From the NCBI GenBank assembly GCA_003640385.1, contig RCAB01000069.1:62001-126000 (forward strand): a stretch of 64,000 bases of DNA, in the 5' to 3' direction. Both the position numbers and the translations under genes were made by a program. This DNA is from Setaria digitata (lineage: Eukaryota; Nematoda; Chromadorea; Rhabditida; Setariidae). Each line of letters starts with the position of its first letter. The first letter of the stretch is position 1. The notes below the pieces were generated by a model, which was not told the DNA's origin, ran no database searches, and saw nothing but the letters and a program-made list of their open reading frames with translations. Positions 1-11,916 of this stretch are shown here, piece after piece.

Positions 1-189
1 ACAACACTTCACGTGATATAATTTGCAACGACTGAATACCATCAAAACCCATGGCAATCTCATAATGTCGGGATATAACCCAAATAAAATTCTGAAGGTA
101 TAAATAATATATCTTCTGAACAAGCTTTACGCGAAAATCCTCACACTTCAAACTCCTTTATCCATACAACAATAACAAAACAACATTCA

Positions 190-1352
190 TTATGAAAAAT
201 ATGTTCTTGGGCGACGAGTTGTAAAGACTGCAGCATTTCTTCTTTTTGCGATGCGATGTGGCAATGGGAAACAAATTTTTGAATTATGAAATTGCTTAAT
301 TGCTGCTCGCTTACAGTCGGATGCTTTAATCACCTGCACTTTGATGATCTGCAGATAAATATAAAAATTCCTCTATCAATTTCATGGTGTACTGGAGAGA
401 GCTTCGGGAAGAGACAGTAAACTGACATAACTCAGAGCCGGAACCTATTACTTCCTTATCCATTTCTCATTTTAGAAAGATATGATGGTAGCTTAAATAA
501 AACCAAACGAGGACCTGAATTCGATCAGCCTGGGCACGATGACGTGCACCCATATCTCGATAACACTGTGTTACAGCTCCAGCAATAGTATTGTCTCGGT
601 ATTCACGATACATATTATGATGATTCGTACGCGAGTCGTAACGAAGCCAAATGCCGTAATTTTTTATGTACCCAGGTCTTTTTTCAAAAACCTGCAAAAC
701 ATATACGATAAAGAATAAAAAATATCCCAGTACACACGTTCTCTATGTTTATAAAAGCAATAGAGTTGTTCCAGAAACGTCTATTTGTGGATTATAGAAA
801 TATCCTAAAAAGGAAAAAGTATAAACGTACTTTCTTAGGTAACACCAACGAGGGCCAGAACAAGGTCTACGAAACCTAATCAAATATTTATGGAATTACA
901 ATTACACTTGAAAAGGAACACGCCTTTTCTGAAAACAAAGTACAACAGTTATGAAAACAGATTCACTTCTTTGCATTCAAGAATTTCTCCATTCGCTTTT
1001 TTGACACGTCGTAGCATACTGGTGAAATACCAAAATCGAGACTTTGCAATCACATGATTTGTTGCAAAAATTTGCATTTTATAAATTGGAGGATTCCGTT
1101 CCTTCTCGGACGGTAATTTACGTCCAACGACGATGAATTCCCTCAACTACAATAAAAAAAAAACTGCTCAATGCAAAAAAAAACAGATTTTTAAAGAGCT
1201 TCTCCATTAATCAAATTGGTTGCTTAGTTATTATACCATATAAAAAAAAATCTTCATGTTTGAGAAAAACACCTGTCGAATTCTTACATCTTCACTGTTA
1301 ATGCGAAATCTTCAAAAACACTTACTGTTTCTCCCTTGGACTTTGTAGGCAT
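190..1352 (-). CDS. RPL18A: 60S ribosomal protein L18a (eL20), 4 exons, complete
   Basis: Structural protein of the cytosolic large ribosomal subunit. Exons on the minus strand: 1352-1326, 1146-967, 691-515, 348-190, all joined in phase 0, giving 180 aa (human 176). The first exon encodes MPTKSKGET. Family hallmarks follow in order: [20 protein letters not shown] (about residues 45-52), [14 protein letters not shown] [35 protein letters not shown] (about 107-122), and a basic tail ending [10 protein letters not shown]. An acceptor-like TTCCAG lies just upstream of the ATG and could be a spliced-leader trans-splice site (inference). Identity is secure from near-universal motifs. The exact first exon is the least certain part because it is only 27 nt. 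Confidence 0.93.
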
Positions 1353-2262
1353 CTTTCAAGACCTCGTAATCTCTGGAATTTCAGTGATAAAATCACTTAT
1401 AACGCGAGAAACAGGAATATTTAAGCTATCAACGCAACTCGATAATCACATAACACAAGAAGGTAGATGGATGAAGGCCATATCTAATTAACTTTTTGGA
1501 AAGAAATAGTTGAATTTCAAACCATACATCAACCCAAATCTAGGAATATCGGATACTACTGCAAAAGTAAATATGGAATGATACAGCATAATTACAATGC
1601 TCTCAGTAAAAAACTTTCAGTGTTCAGGGAAAAACCAGAAATATGATTCAGTTAAATTTCTCATATGATATTTATTTAGAAATCTAAACAATAACTGATT
1701 TTTCATGAAGAAATCTTAGCACACTTCCACAGATCTAAATAGCAGAAAATCTTTAGGGGTTTTGAATCAGGACAAATCAAGTTAAATGTTAACTTTACAA
1801 ATTTGTCGACAATTTCACTAATATAATGCACAATTTCCTAGAAATCTGTGCACAACAATTCACAATTTCTATTTATCGCCGTTTCGTAAATGGCGGTAAT
1901 CTGACCAGATGAATCATTGACCAAGCAGACAAAAATATTAACCGAGAAGCAAATAAACTGAAGCAATGCAAGTAACAGCAGACATGTTATCTCAAGACTA
2001 GTTACAAGCACCACCACGTCTAATAACACGTACGTCTGGAAGACATCCAGATACTGCAGACAACAAACGCCAACACCCCCCCATCCTAAACCTCACCAGT
2101 CCACGTCAGAAAATTGCTCGTTTCGCTGGGCTACGCATTGAACCAAACCGTTGCATTGAAATTTCATAATTCCTCCCACCTCTGTGTCTGCAACCTTCCT
2201 CCACTTGATCCCTTTCCATCCCACCTGCGATATCGAGAGCACTGCGTGTCTACACTGCAGCG
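1353..2262. other. Intergenic, no supported gene
   Basis: Divergent space between the eL20 gene (-) and the CCDC97-family gene (+), so it probably holds both promoters. I saw only short AT-rich open frames without family motifs. A slightly more C-rich stretch at about 2040-2260 lies just before the CCDC97 start. Confidence 0.5.
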
Positions 2263-4511
2263 ATGGGTATCACGGAGAAGTTGACGGACCGTAAGTTCGC
2301 TTTCCTTATTCACCTTTTGGACGTAATAAAATCAGACAAGCAGTACCGCTGCATGCAGAGGTGCTGGACGGAATTCCCTTTTTAAATGACGAAGATTCAT
2401 GACTACTTGCATTTTAAGTGAAGGTAACACCAAGTATTAGTGGAATGATTGATCGAATCATAGCATGTGGTGATATCTTCTATCGATCAGAGCAACGTGA
2501 CACACCTGACTTGATAATGCAGGAAAAAAGGTTTTAAATTATTTCAAGTCGGATTCAAACTTTGTGAGTGAACAGCGTAAATAAAATTCTTGAGCAGCGT
2601 CAAGTATAATTTCTTCTCCTTTTTCTTTCTTTTTATCTCTGATTTTTAGATATATATTCATTAGAGGTGTATAAAATGAACAAGTAAAGATAACCTTTTT
2701 TTCAGTCAGATATTAATTTGCTTTATATAACTTAACATCAGAAGTGTGTAATTTCTAAAGGACAAATTGTGTATGAATGAACTGAATATAACATGGAAAT
2801 GTCATTGTAGCTCGTGATACTTGTAAGGCTTGCGGTAAGATTGTCTCTTATTTTAAACCTTATTTGATAGACGCAGTTCATAGAAGGTTTTTAAGGGCAT
2901 TACTGGAGAATTTGTACATGAAAGACCCACAGTTGTTCATCAGACGCTATCACAAATACTTGGTTGTGGAAGATTGCGAATATTTTGATCAAGACGATTA
3001 TGAAATTAAGTTTTACACTAAAGAAGTCATAGAACGATGTAAAGATGTTGACAGTAAAAAACGAAAGGTAGCTTCATTTTAAGGGTCTGCTTGTAGTTTT
3101 GCTCAGTAAACTCGAAAAATATTAAATTTCAGTTTCATTTCTGGTCTTTTTATTAAATATATAGGATATTAGAGTTGAAAGGTTTCCTGGCCAACTCTGA
3201 GTTCTGTTTCTTTTCAGGTTATTTTTCCAAAGTGTGATGCTTCCACTTTAATGAAAGATTAGTCTTGTTACGCAAAACTTCGTGTATTATCGTATGATTA
3301 TTTTGTTGTCTATTTTAACATCGCCGCCTCACTTACGCCTTCACATATCATTTATAGGATGTAAAACTTCGAAATCAACGCTATGCCGAATTGCAACGAC
3401 TGAAGAGAGAAACAGATTATTTTTCGAATAAAAAAATGCGAGAGCGTGAGCCACTGTTATTCGATAAAATGATTGGGAGATTTCTACCCGAAGAAGAGCA
3501 GATTCATCTTAGGCCAACTGTTGAAAATGAGTCCCTTTCTGGTGTTTTCATGCAATTTGAGGATTCCCAAATTATTTCAAATCGACGCACTGCTCATCTG
3601 AAAGAGTGGAACGACTTTTTAAGGGTAAAGAGGCGCGGTTATTTTTACTTAATTAGTTATTTGCTACATTAGTTTGCTTTCACGACGAATTCTTGAACTC
3701 TTTCCAACAAATTCAGAGAAACCGTATGGTGACTGATAAACTGAAGAAGTAAAAAAGGTACTTGGCAGCAGTTGACAAAAGGAAAAGAACGAAACATAAC
3801 CGAGAAACGAGTTATAAAATTAAAAAACTACAATATTTCTTAGAAATATTTTTTGAACAGTAGAATACAGTAAGTAGAGAATTTCTTTTCGGATGCCTGG
3901 CAGAAGTGATATGGTTTTTACAGTTTGACAGAGAAGAGAAGTCAAAGTTTGGTAACTTAGTACAGCATGCAAGTAGTCGTTTTTGTGAAGAGCTAGAATG
4001 TGACGATAACAATGAAACGAAATGTGCAGATGGCCTAGGAGAAGCTGTCGACGGTGATTGTAAACCAACTTCTAGCTATAGTAAAGAAGAAGAAATGATT
4101 TTGGAATCTTCGGAAGAAGACTGCGATCAGGATCAGCTGAGGGCGGATTTCATCGACCATATGGAGCAAAGATTTTTAAGAGGTTTCTTTTTGTTTTGTT
4201 TTCTCTTTCATTTAAACAGCATGCATGATGATAATGTAGCTCAGTGAGCTTGGTTCATTTATTAATTTGTCTTATTAGACTTAAAGAGTCACTACATTTT
4301 TTACTACATTTTAAGTTTCCGTAATGGTCAGAGTTTAAAATCTTTGCCGAAAACTAAAAAATTGCCTTTCGTAGTGAAACATGTGACGAAGTTGCTTGCA
4401 GGTGATGATACTGAATTTTACGATTATTCTCTCGTCGATAAAGGGATGATGAAGGAATATGAGCAGATGTGCGATCGAGATTTGGAGGAAGCATACTTTG
4501 AAAATGATTAA
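2263..4511 (+). CDS. CCDC97: CCDC97-family (DUF2052) protein, 6 exons, complete
   Basis: Homologue of the vertebrate coiled-coil-domain protein CCDC97, which is linked to the U2 snRNP/SF3B spliceosome (family knowledge). Exons: 2263-2290, 2419-2530, 2896-3067, 3358-3624, 3924-4182, 4402-4511; phases close throughout and give 315 aa. Signatures seen: EKRALLENLYMKDPQLFIRR (human EKVAILAQLYHEKPLVFLER), LRNQRYAELQRL, MREREPLLFDKMIGRFLPEE, an acidic linker rich in E/D/S, then DFIDHMEQRFLRG, FYDYS and a C-terminal acidic DLEEAYFEND. These match the order of motifs in CCDC97. The exon 2 donor (GTTTTA) is weak and the first exon is only 28 nt, so the extreme N-terminus is tentative. Confidence 0.85.
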
Positions 4512-5216
4512 ATTAGTCGTTTATAAGATTCGTTAAATTTGTGTCTAATGGTTATGCTGTTATTTATAAAGTTTCGTAGTCTTTAGAAAGTTTTAGCCTT
4601 ATACTGCTGAGAAAGTAATTTAATGTCTACTATCCCGAGCATATTTAGAATGCGTGCATAAGATTGTTTTCAACTTGCAGTTCTGTTTCTATGATGCATT
4701 AAGTGAACCCGTAATTGGATGGTAATAGGTTATAACAAACATCATTCTCTTGTAATCATTAAACTCTTTAAAGAAAAAAAAAACTTGATTTTTTCATTTG
4801 TCTACTTTTACAAAAAAATTCATCGATTACGTTATCGTATTTCACTGAAGTATAAATTATTTGGCGGAACCAGTAGAGCTAGTGCCAAATATAATCGCGA
4901 CTGGAATTTGAATAATGATCGACCCAAGCACATAACATAATTGAGCTTCTCCGACCCCGTACGATTTATTTTTCATTGTGTATATCACTACCTGTAGATC
5001 TGTTGAAATACATACGAATAATGCTTATGAAATAGTTATTTTCTCTTAGTTTTCTAGGAAGATGCCACTTTGATAATGTCTTCTCCATAAGCTTTGGGCA
5101 GATGAATTATTGCTTATAACGCGCACTAAAGGAACATCTTGTTCCAAGTGAAGTCCATTCCTAGTATCTGTTTTCATTTGTCGTTTGTGGTGCTGTTGAG
5201 CGCTAACTTAACCTAT
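4512..5216. other. Intergenic, convergent 3' ends
   Basis: Space between the 3' ends of the CCDC97-family gene (+) and the Bax-inhibitor-like gene (-). The 72-codon open frame at 4719-4940 (+) has low-complexity Lys/Phe/Tyr composition and no recognisable motif, and I regard it as chance. A minus-strand open stretch at about 5055-5170 follows an AACAG acceptor. It could be an alternative last exon of the neighbouring minus-strand gene, but its phase does not fit the donor at 5229. Confidence 0.4.
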
Positions 5217-6560
5217 TTATAAATATACCTGAAGATGAATGGCAAGGAATGCAGCTTGTGCAGCGATTGATAAGATGATGCAGAATGATAGGCCATGGAT
5301 CATGCCAAGAAATGTAGCTACGGCAATACCAACGGCTGTCCCTACGGCTAATAAATTCTGCCGCTGCGAATATACTACTGAAGTTGAAAGTTCTGGGTCC
5401 ACCTGTTAAGTTTCACAAGTTTGTACTGGAATTTCATTTCTCAGACTGCATTCTTTTTACAGGTCTACTTTACAGTCCTAAGAGTTACTCCACAAATGAA
5501 AATCAGGAGAATTTAAAATTTTAGGAGCGAAATTCGTTTTCAGACTTACCGTCAGTGCAAGGATTAGCGGCTGAATGAAACTGACTGATGGGAGAGTCGA
5601 AATTAATCGATATCCCATCATATGACCTATACAAGAACCGATCGCAAGAGCAAGACCGAACAAATTGACACGCCGTTCAGTTTCGTCCAGTGCTGCAAGA
5701 TGAAACTGCCACTATTAAGAGTTGGTTAGTCCGCAGAGCATGTCAGATTCGTAAAAGCAGTTCTATCCTTTTCATTTCAATGGATCTGCTTATTTAATGT
5801 TTCATATGTTCTCCTTGCTTTTCTAGAGCCAAGGACTAGGATTGGACTTATTTGACACTTACCTGAGTGTCCCGAAATTTACATTTGGTATAAATTTCAA
5901 AAAGTTGCCTGCATTTTTTCGAAATGTAAGATAAACATGGCATGGAAGTAAGATCACAAACAGCATTTCCCACCACCAGTCAAATATTCTTCGGTACAAC
6001 ATCCCCAGAATAAGAGCACCAGAGATTTCACCTAAAATTATGCATAGCCGAATCGAGACTTTAGATTCTCATTGATTGCACTGGTTGGTCGGGTTCATTT
6101 CAGTTCATTTGACTTAAATACCTGCGCCTATTCCAATTGAGAGAACAGAGCAACTTAGATACAATTCCAGCAAGTTGTTGCGAAAGTCTCTATCGCTTGA
6201 GTCTAATGGACTGAGGTCCTGCACTGCGCTCTGTACCTAAAAAACCATTTTGATTTTCTTGAAACTTTGCAACGTTATGGAGGAGGACTTTCAGAAACTG
6301 TAGAATTTTGTAATGCTGTACTTTAGGTAAAGATGGGGCAGTTTTTTGGAAAGTAAAATCGTACTACATTTCCATTTCAATCTTCCTATAAAGATAGCTT
6401 TACGTTGACAAACTGCCTTTATTTGATTTGAGTGTTCCGAAGAGAAAATCAGCAGACATACGCTCTCAGAAACTTCATAAGCAATCGGTTCAGCGTATTC
6501 ACGTAGTTTTTCTGCAACTCGTACTGTCTTCTGTCCCAAACTAATGGTCCCATCATAAAC
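5217..6560 (-). CDS. Bax-inhibitor-1-like (TMBIM6-type) multi-pass membrane protein
   Basis: Minus-strand exons: 6560-6462, 6236-6122, 6031 to 5937 (or 5883), 5705-5550, 5402-5217; phases 0/1/0/0 agree. Together they give about 217-233 aa, compared with 237 for human BI-1. BI-1-like features: NNLLELYLSC before TM1 (human HLKKVYASF), DETERRVNLFGLAL (human HETEQKRLGLLAGFA), an IGHMMGY turn, PSVSFIQP, and VYSQRQNLLAVGT (human LYARRRSYLFLGG). At least five hydrophobic segments are present. BI-1 proteins sit in the ER membrane and affect Ca2+ leak and stress-induced death (family knowledge). The frame ends at LQVYL, without the charged C-terminal tail of BI-1. A donor (CAG|GTATAT) lies there, so a further exon is possible. 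No start codon was found in these exons, so a 5' exon is needed; see the C2-like exon at 7705-8010. Confidence 0.55.
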
Positions 6561-7704
6561 CTAAAAGTGTCGTTAAACTGGGCTTCTGAATTTTTTGTGT
6601 ATTTAAAAATTTGAATTAATGTATAAAGCGAATTACGAGTGGAGATTTGTAAAGTTTTCTGTACTCAGGTGTTTACATACACATGTAAATATTAAGTTCA
6701 TATAAGTAACTTTCATATGCATAGAAGTTCAGTAACTGATAAGTCAAACTATTACTGCAGCAAAGGGAGACAAAATCTCGAGCAAAGCCCTAGAGTTAAT
6801 ATTATGGTTTATGAATTGCTTTCAAAAAACAAATCCATTAAAACCGCGAGACATCGGCGTCGCATTGTTTCGACAGTTGTTTCAATTTGTTCACGATAAC
6901 GATATGCGACCTCCATTTCTGCTGAATATTACATAATTTCTGACCTTGTTTAGGAGACGTTTAAATATTTGAACTGGAGAAAACTGCGTTAAACTTCTTT
7001 GTGGAACATAGTAAGGCTTATCTGGCTTATCTGCTTTAGGCCTAGAAGCAGTTAAGCCACTAGCATGGAAGCAGTTTTGGGTATAACAATGCTACAACGT
7101 GAATGCCAGGAAGAGGTGAGGTTATGGAGTATTTGCAGAACCCACCGCTGACAAGGATTCACTGGTGAATGAGATGTACTTCGTGATCGTTATCATTTTA
7201 TAATTTTCCACGGGCATCTATTTATTCGACCTGAACACTTTTGCATAAAAAGTTGCTAAATTCATCGTCTATACAAACAGCTCTTCTCGAGTCAGTGCAT
7301 AACGCATCGGCTTTGCTCTGAAGACCAGAGACAGACAGAGGACGACATGTTCAAGTAGCACAGTGATACAAGATCAGACGTAAGTATCTTTGAATGGTGC
7401 AATTATACAGTAACAGTTCCGTGCACCGTCTGCCAAATTAATTGATTTCCCTCTCGAATAGGTTATGGTGGCGATAAACTAACAGTCACTGTGTATTTTT
7501 GCGAAATAGGCATGCTCTTTTCTCATTTACAGTTGGTATGGTGAACAGCAACGGTTCCTGTTACTGATAATGACACAACGAGTTGTCAGAGTGGCGAAGA
7601 AATGTTCATTTGCTTGGAATTGCAGAGAATCGTTACGATTCGCTTCGCTGCAAACTAGCCTAGATCAGCGATGAACTGTACCAGCTCTTTTTGTTCATTT
7701 CCAC
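6561..7704. other. Probable large intron or intergenic space
   Basis: No convincing exon seen on either strand. The short plus-strand frame at 6717-6899 lacks motifs. If the C2-like exon upstream belongs to the Bax-inhibitor-like gene, this is its first intron, about 1.1 kb. Confidence 0.35.
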
Positions 7705-8010
7705 GTTTTGTAGATTTGAAAACGTCACTCGCATGGTTTCATATGTCATCACTTCCAAACTGACGCTGATACCCTCATTCCACGTAACCTCTGCGTGCCT
7801 TGTTCTTTTTCTCTGGAAGGAACTACGTTCGCACTGCCCGTTTTTAATGGATTTGCTTCTTTCTTGATACCCTATATAATCTTTCCTGGACGTAGTTACT
7901 TTACTAATGGATTCACTCCTTGCTTGAAATTCAACCACCGCTACATGGTATAATGCATTTGTAGTTTCAGTTGCAGCTAGTACATCTTGTTTACTACTCT
8001 GCTCAGGCAT
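7705..8010 (-). CDS. Possible 5' exon with C2-like domain
   Basis: A 102-codon open stretch starts at ATG 8010 and can end at an AAC|GTGGAA donor (7705) in phase 0. That matches the phase-0 acceptor of the exon at 6560. The translation shows a strand-like YHVAVVEF, then RTRHAEVTWNEGISVSLEV and ETMRVTFSN. This is the pattern of a C2 domain around the 'NPxWNE' strand. The next exon begins VYDGTISLGQ, resembling the following C2 'D-x-x-LG' strand. I infer a C2-like module encoded across the two exons, but conservation is weak and an unrelated small gene is possible. It lies divergently about 160 bp from the UMPS start, so the two would share a promoter region. Confidence 0.35.
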
Positions 8011-8171
8011 TAGTTTCTGTGTAACGCATTGAACTTACTACATCCATGCGTAGAGAATAACTTGTATAAGGCAGGGATCTCTGCATCTCTCTCTGATTGT
8101 TGCTGAAACAGTGATGCCCAAAGAACTAAGGCGTTTCTGAAATTCTTCTAGGGACATTAGACAGGAGAAAG

Positions 8172-11100
8172 ATGTCAGGCGCCGGCGATATGATCGAGGA
8201 GTTGTCGCTGATGAAGCAGTTGAAGGATGCTGGGGTATTCAAACTCGGTAGCTTCATTTTACAAAGTGGTCAGATCACACCCATCTACATTGATTTACGT
8301 GTTCTCTTCACCTCACCAAAAGAGCTGGTAGGTTTTCTCTTTCATTTTTTGTTCCTTTCTTATGATTAGCATACATCAGAAATACATAAATTTGATATGT
8401 CACGTTGAAAGATTTTTGGTTCTGAAACGAATGCGTTATATATTGTCCGTTGTAGATAAGGTACCTCACTCAACTTGGATAGTTTTGTTAGCCATTGGGA
8501 AGTTTTATACGTTTATTCGCAGGCTTCACTTCAGAAGTTAACGTAGTTTCATAAGTGGAATACATTCTCAACAACAATATTTAGTTTTGTTTGGAAGCAA
8601 ATTGTGAAGCTTACAGTGAGGCTTCCAATTCTGCAAAACTTCAAATAACTTTGAAATCAGTAAAGTTAAATCAAATTGCTTGAATTATAGAAGTTAACAG
8701 CCAAATGCATATGCAGTCTGATGGAAACGAGGGGCTTGAAGTATGATTATATTGTTGGCGTGCCATATGCAGCACTTCCCCTTTCAACGGTATTATATTG
8801 TCGTCATGAAAAAAACATTTTAGTATTTTCGCCTCTTTCTATTAGGTCAAAATATGAATAAATAATTTCTTTTTTTCACTGTGAATTTATTTGATTGCAC
8901 TGTTGCTACATGATTTAGATTATTGCTGATCAACTGGAGAAGCCAATGTTGTTACGACGTAAAGAAGTGAAATCATATGGCACAAAGAAACTTATTGAAG
9001 GCAACTATGAAACTGGCAAACGAGCTTTAGTTATTGAAGATGTTGTGACTTCAGGTTTTTTTTTCTGTTTAAATTTTGTTCACTAATTTCTGTTTTGAGC
9101 AGGTGTAAGAGGTTTAGCAAAAACTTCCAATTACCATTCAAAAATATAAGGAAGGAATGAATGTCGTTGATTTCACTAATTATTTGAGGAAATTATTTTT
9201 GAGCTATTCTACATTCCTAATGAGGTTCAGGCAAAAGTATTTTGGAAACAGTCATTTCACTACGTAACGAAGGTCTGATCTGTGATGAAGCTATATGTGT
9301 GTTGGATCGTGAACAAGGTGGTCCAGAAAATCTCCTAGCTGAAGGAGTTACTCTATACAGGTTATATTTTCATTTGACAGAGTTTTAGAAGGAGTGTAGG
9401 ATTAAAACATACGACTTTCTTCGTTTCATCAACTTCAGAAGATTGCAATTAGACACAATCGAATTTTGAACAGCAAGTAACCAATTCTTATTTCTCAGAG
9501 AATTACACAAGTGAGTAATTTTCTGTGTTTCAGTTTAGTGGGAATGAACAAAGTGCTTGATTTTCTGATCGATATCGGTACAATTACTCCAAAAAAAAAA
9601 GACGATATTCTGTATCAGTTGACACTTCCTCCACCGTCGACTATTGAAAAAGTGGAATACAATGATGATTGGTCGTTAACATCACGGAGAGATTCTACAT
9701 CGAATGCCTTAAACAAAAAGTTATTGGAAATAATGAACAAAGTTAGTATTTGTTTCTATTCTCTCCATCTGTTTACATTTCGAGATTTGGTACTCGATAT
9801 GGGAACCTACACGTGGAGGTTTACTTGTTGCTTGTTGTGATAGCTATGCTTTGCATCTTCTAAGATGAATATTTCTTAAACAGTAGCATTGTTTTCTCGT
9901 TCTAGTAGCTAACCGCTGACTTATGCTTGGTTTTCAAAATCATTAACCAGCGATTTAAAAGAGTTAGTGTGTTATCCTTCTACTGAAAGGATAACACACT
10001 AACTACTGAAAGACAATAAGAAAGATGATGTGAAAAAGTTGCTAGATTATCTGTCAACTTTCATTTCTTAGGAGAATATAATATTTCTAATATAATTTCT
10101 TTATTCCTAGAAAAAGACATGTTTGTGTCTTGCAATTGACAACACAAAATGTGACGAGATCATACAAATTATTGAAAAAACTGGTGGTTATATCTGTGCC
10201 GTAAAATTGCATGCTGATGTGATCGAGGATTTCAATGATGTTTTTGTGCAGAAACTTATATCAATGGCTAATAATTTTGATTTCATCATCTTTGAAGACA
10301 GATACGTTGGCGTTCTTTTTTTTTTTTAATAAAGAAAATATTCAGGAGTGTCAAGTACACCTTCATAAAGCCATCGTTATAAAATTATTGTATGACGAAG
10401 CGTAGTATCCTGCTTGCAGAGTAATTTAAAGTTATAAGATGCCTGCTTGATAGATAAGTTTAATTTATCTGTTTCATCGTATTTTAGAAAATTAGCTGAC
10501 ATTGGCTACACTGTGAATCTGCAGCTGACGAAAGGACCCTTCAAAATAGCATCCTGGGCACAAATTGTTTCTATACATGCTTTTTCTGGGCAGTCCGTTT
10601 TAAATATCTTAAGAAAGGTTCGTGTTTTTTATTTTTGTTTTTTCTGAACGTTTATGTGATTTTCTTTAGAGAATCCAAACATTTAAAGTCCGAATAAGTC
10701 ATTTCTTTCACATTATAAAATTTGATCTCCATCCTTACATTATGCTCGGATATATAAATAATGCTTCGTTTCTTTGTCTCTTTACAAGTAGACGTAACAA
10801 ATTGATGTAGTTGATATTTCTTAGTGAAAAGTGAAATTATATTTCAAAATTTAGTATCTATGTAGTTACTTGGCATACGTTTGTGCAAAAAAAAAAAAGT
10901 GAAATTTTTTGTAAAGATGCAGGTAATGTAAGCTGGATTTTCTTTTCGGCCTTGATTTTACAATCTTATAAAAGTTAGTTGTACCACACACATTAGGTAG
11001 AAGAGAATAGAGAAAGGCTCTAAAAAATAGTTTAATTTTAGGTTGTAAATCAGCCGGAGTCAAAGCTCATTGGTTGTTTGTTGGTTGTGGAAATGAGTTC

Positions 11101-11916
11101 TGAGGGAGCTTTCACTAATTCGAAAGAATATTTAAACGGTAGGTAAATAATACAATAAGTTGGTAAACTTAAGCTGTCGTCTTAGTATAAGAGCGTATTT
11201 TTTAATTTCGTCCAAAAATACCTATTTCTTTCTTTATATAAGGTGCAAAAAATAGAAATGCTTCCTGTTGGAGAAACCACTTGGATATTGCGCAGAAATG
11301 GATGAGGACGTTCTTGTACTTGTGAATGTATTGTAAATGCATCAAAATTTTGTTAAAAACATGAAAATTCTTCTATTTGTTTTCCATGGATATTAAATTG
11401 CCATTTTGCTTGAGTAAATTCTTAAGTATCAATCTAGACAGTTTTTTTTTTTTTTTTTTAGCCGCATTGGACCTAGCAAAGAATAATCGTGATATAGTAA
11501 GTGGGTTTACTTGTCAGAAACGTTGCGCCAATATACCAGGTTTTCTGTACTGGACTGCAGGTAATGATTATTAAATGATTACTAAAATTTCTTTTGTCTT
11601 TATAAGAAAGAATCGTGTCAATGATGGAGGAGCTTTGACGTTCTTATTTCATAATTTTTCAATTTTCTTCTCACCATTGATCAGTTGTGGAAATTATTTC
11701 AGTAAAATGAATACTGCTGCAGGGGTTCATATGGATGCCATAGGTGATGGAATTGGTCAAAACTGGCGTACGATCGAGAATGCAATAAGTATAGATGGAA
11801 ATGATATAGTAATAGTAGGACGAGCAGTTACGGGTGTAGCAGATGTTAATACCCAAATCCGACGTTATCGTGATGCTGCGTGGGAATCGTTCATTAATAG
11901 GCAGCAAAACCACTGA
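8172..11916 (+). CDS. UMPS: UMP synthase (orotate phosphoribosyltransferase + OMP decarboxylase), 10 exons
   Basis: Last two steps of de novo pyrimidine synthesis: orotate + PRPP to OMP, then OMP to UMP, in the cytosol. Exons: 8172-8327, 8691-8789, 8919-9054, 9231-9360, 9534-9741, 10111-10301, 10488-10617, 11042-11138, 11462-11560, 11723-11916; 1440 nt, 479 aa (human 480). OPRT half: [24 protein letters not shown], and the PRPP-binding loop [13 protein letters not shown] (about residues 132-144). ODC half: [21 protein letters not shown] (Lys-x-His-x-Asp), the catalytic [29 protein letters not shown], and a C-terminal phosphate-binding [10 protein letters not shown]. All catalytic Lys/Asp residues are present. 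The intron after exon 6 starts with AT, not GT (10302-10303), inside the catalytic motif; see findings. Confidence 0.93.
9962..10004. repeat. Perfect 18-bp inverted repeat, 7-nt loop, in UMPS intron 5
   Basis: The arm AGTTAGTGTGTTATCCTT (9962-9979) is followed by loop 9980-9986 and the exact reverse complement at 9987-10004. The 10-mer CTACTGAAAG occurs at 9980-9989 and again at 10003-10012, overlapping the loop and the 3' edge. It could be a small foldback or MITE remnant or an intronic hairpin. No function can be assigned from sequence alone. Confidence 0.9.
11442..11459 (+). repeat. T18 tract forming the polypyrimidine region of a UMPS acceptor
   Basis: Eighteen consecutive T residues lie directly before the AG acceptor of UMPS exon 9 (exon starts 11462). 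It is a mononucleotide run prone to length error and may act as the splice-acceptor pyrimidine tract. Confidence 0.8.

Noticed and set aside
9050..9120. Possible U12-type introns in UMPS
   Set aside because: No ATATCCTT donor or TCCTTAAC branch element was seen in any intron; the AT-starting intron has a U2-like remainder.
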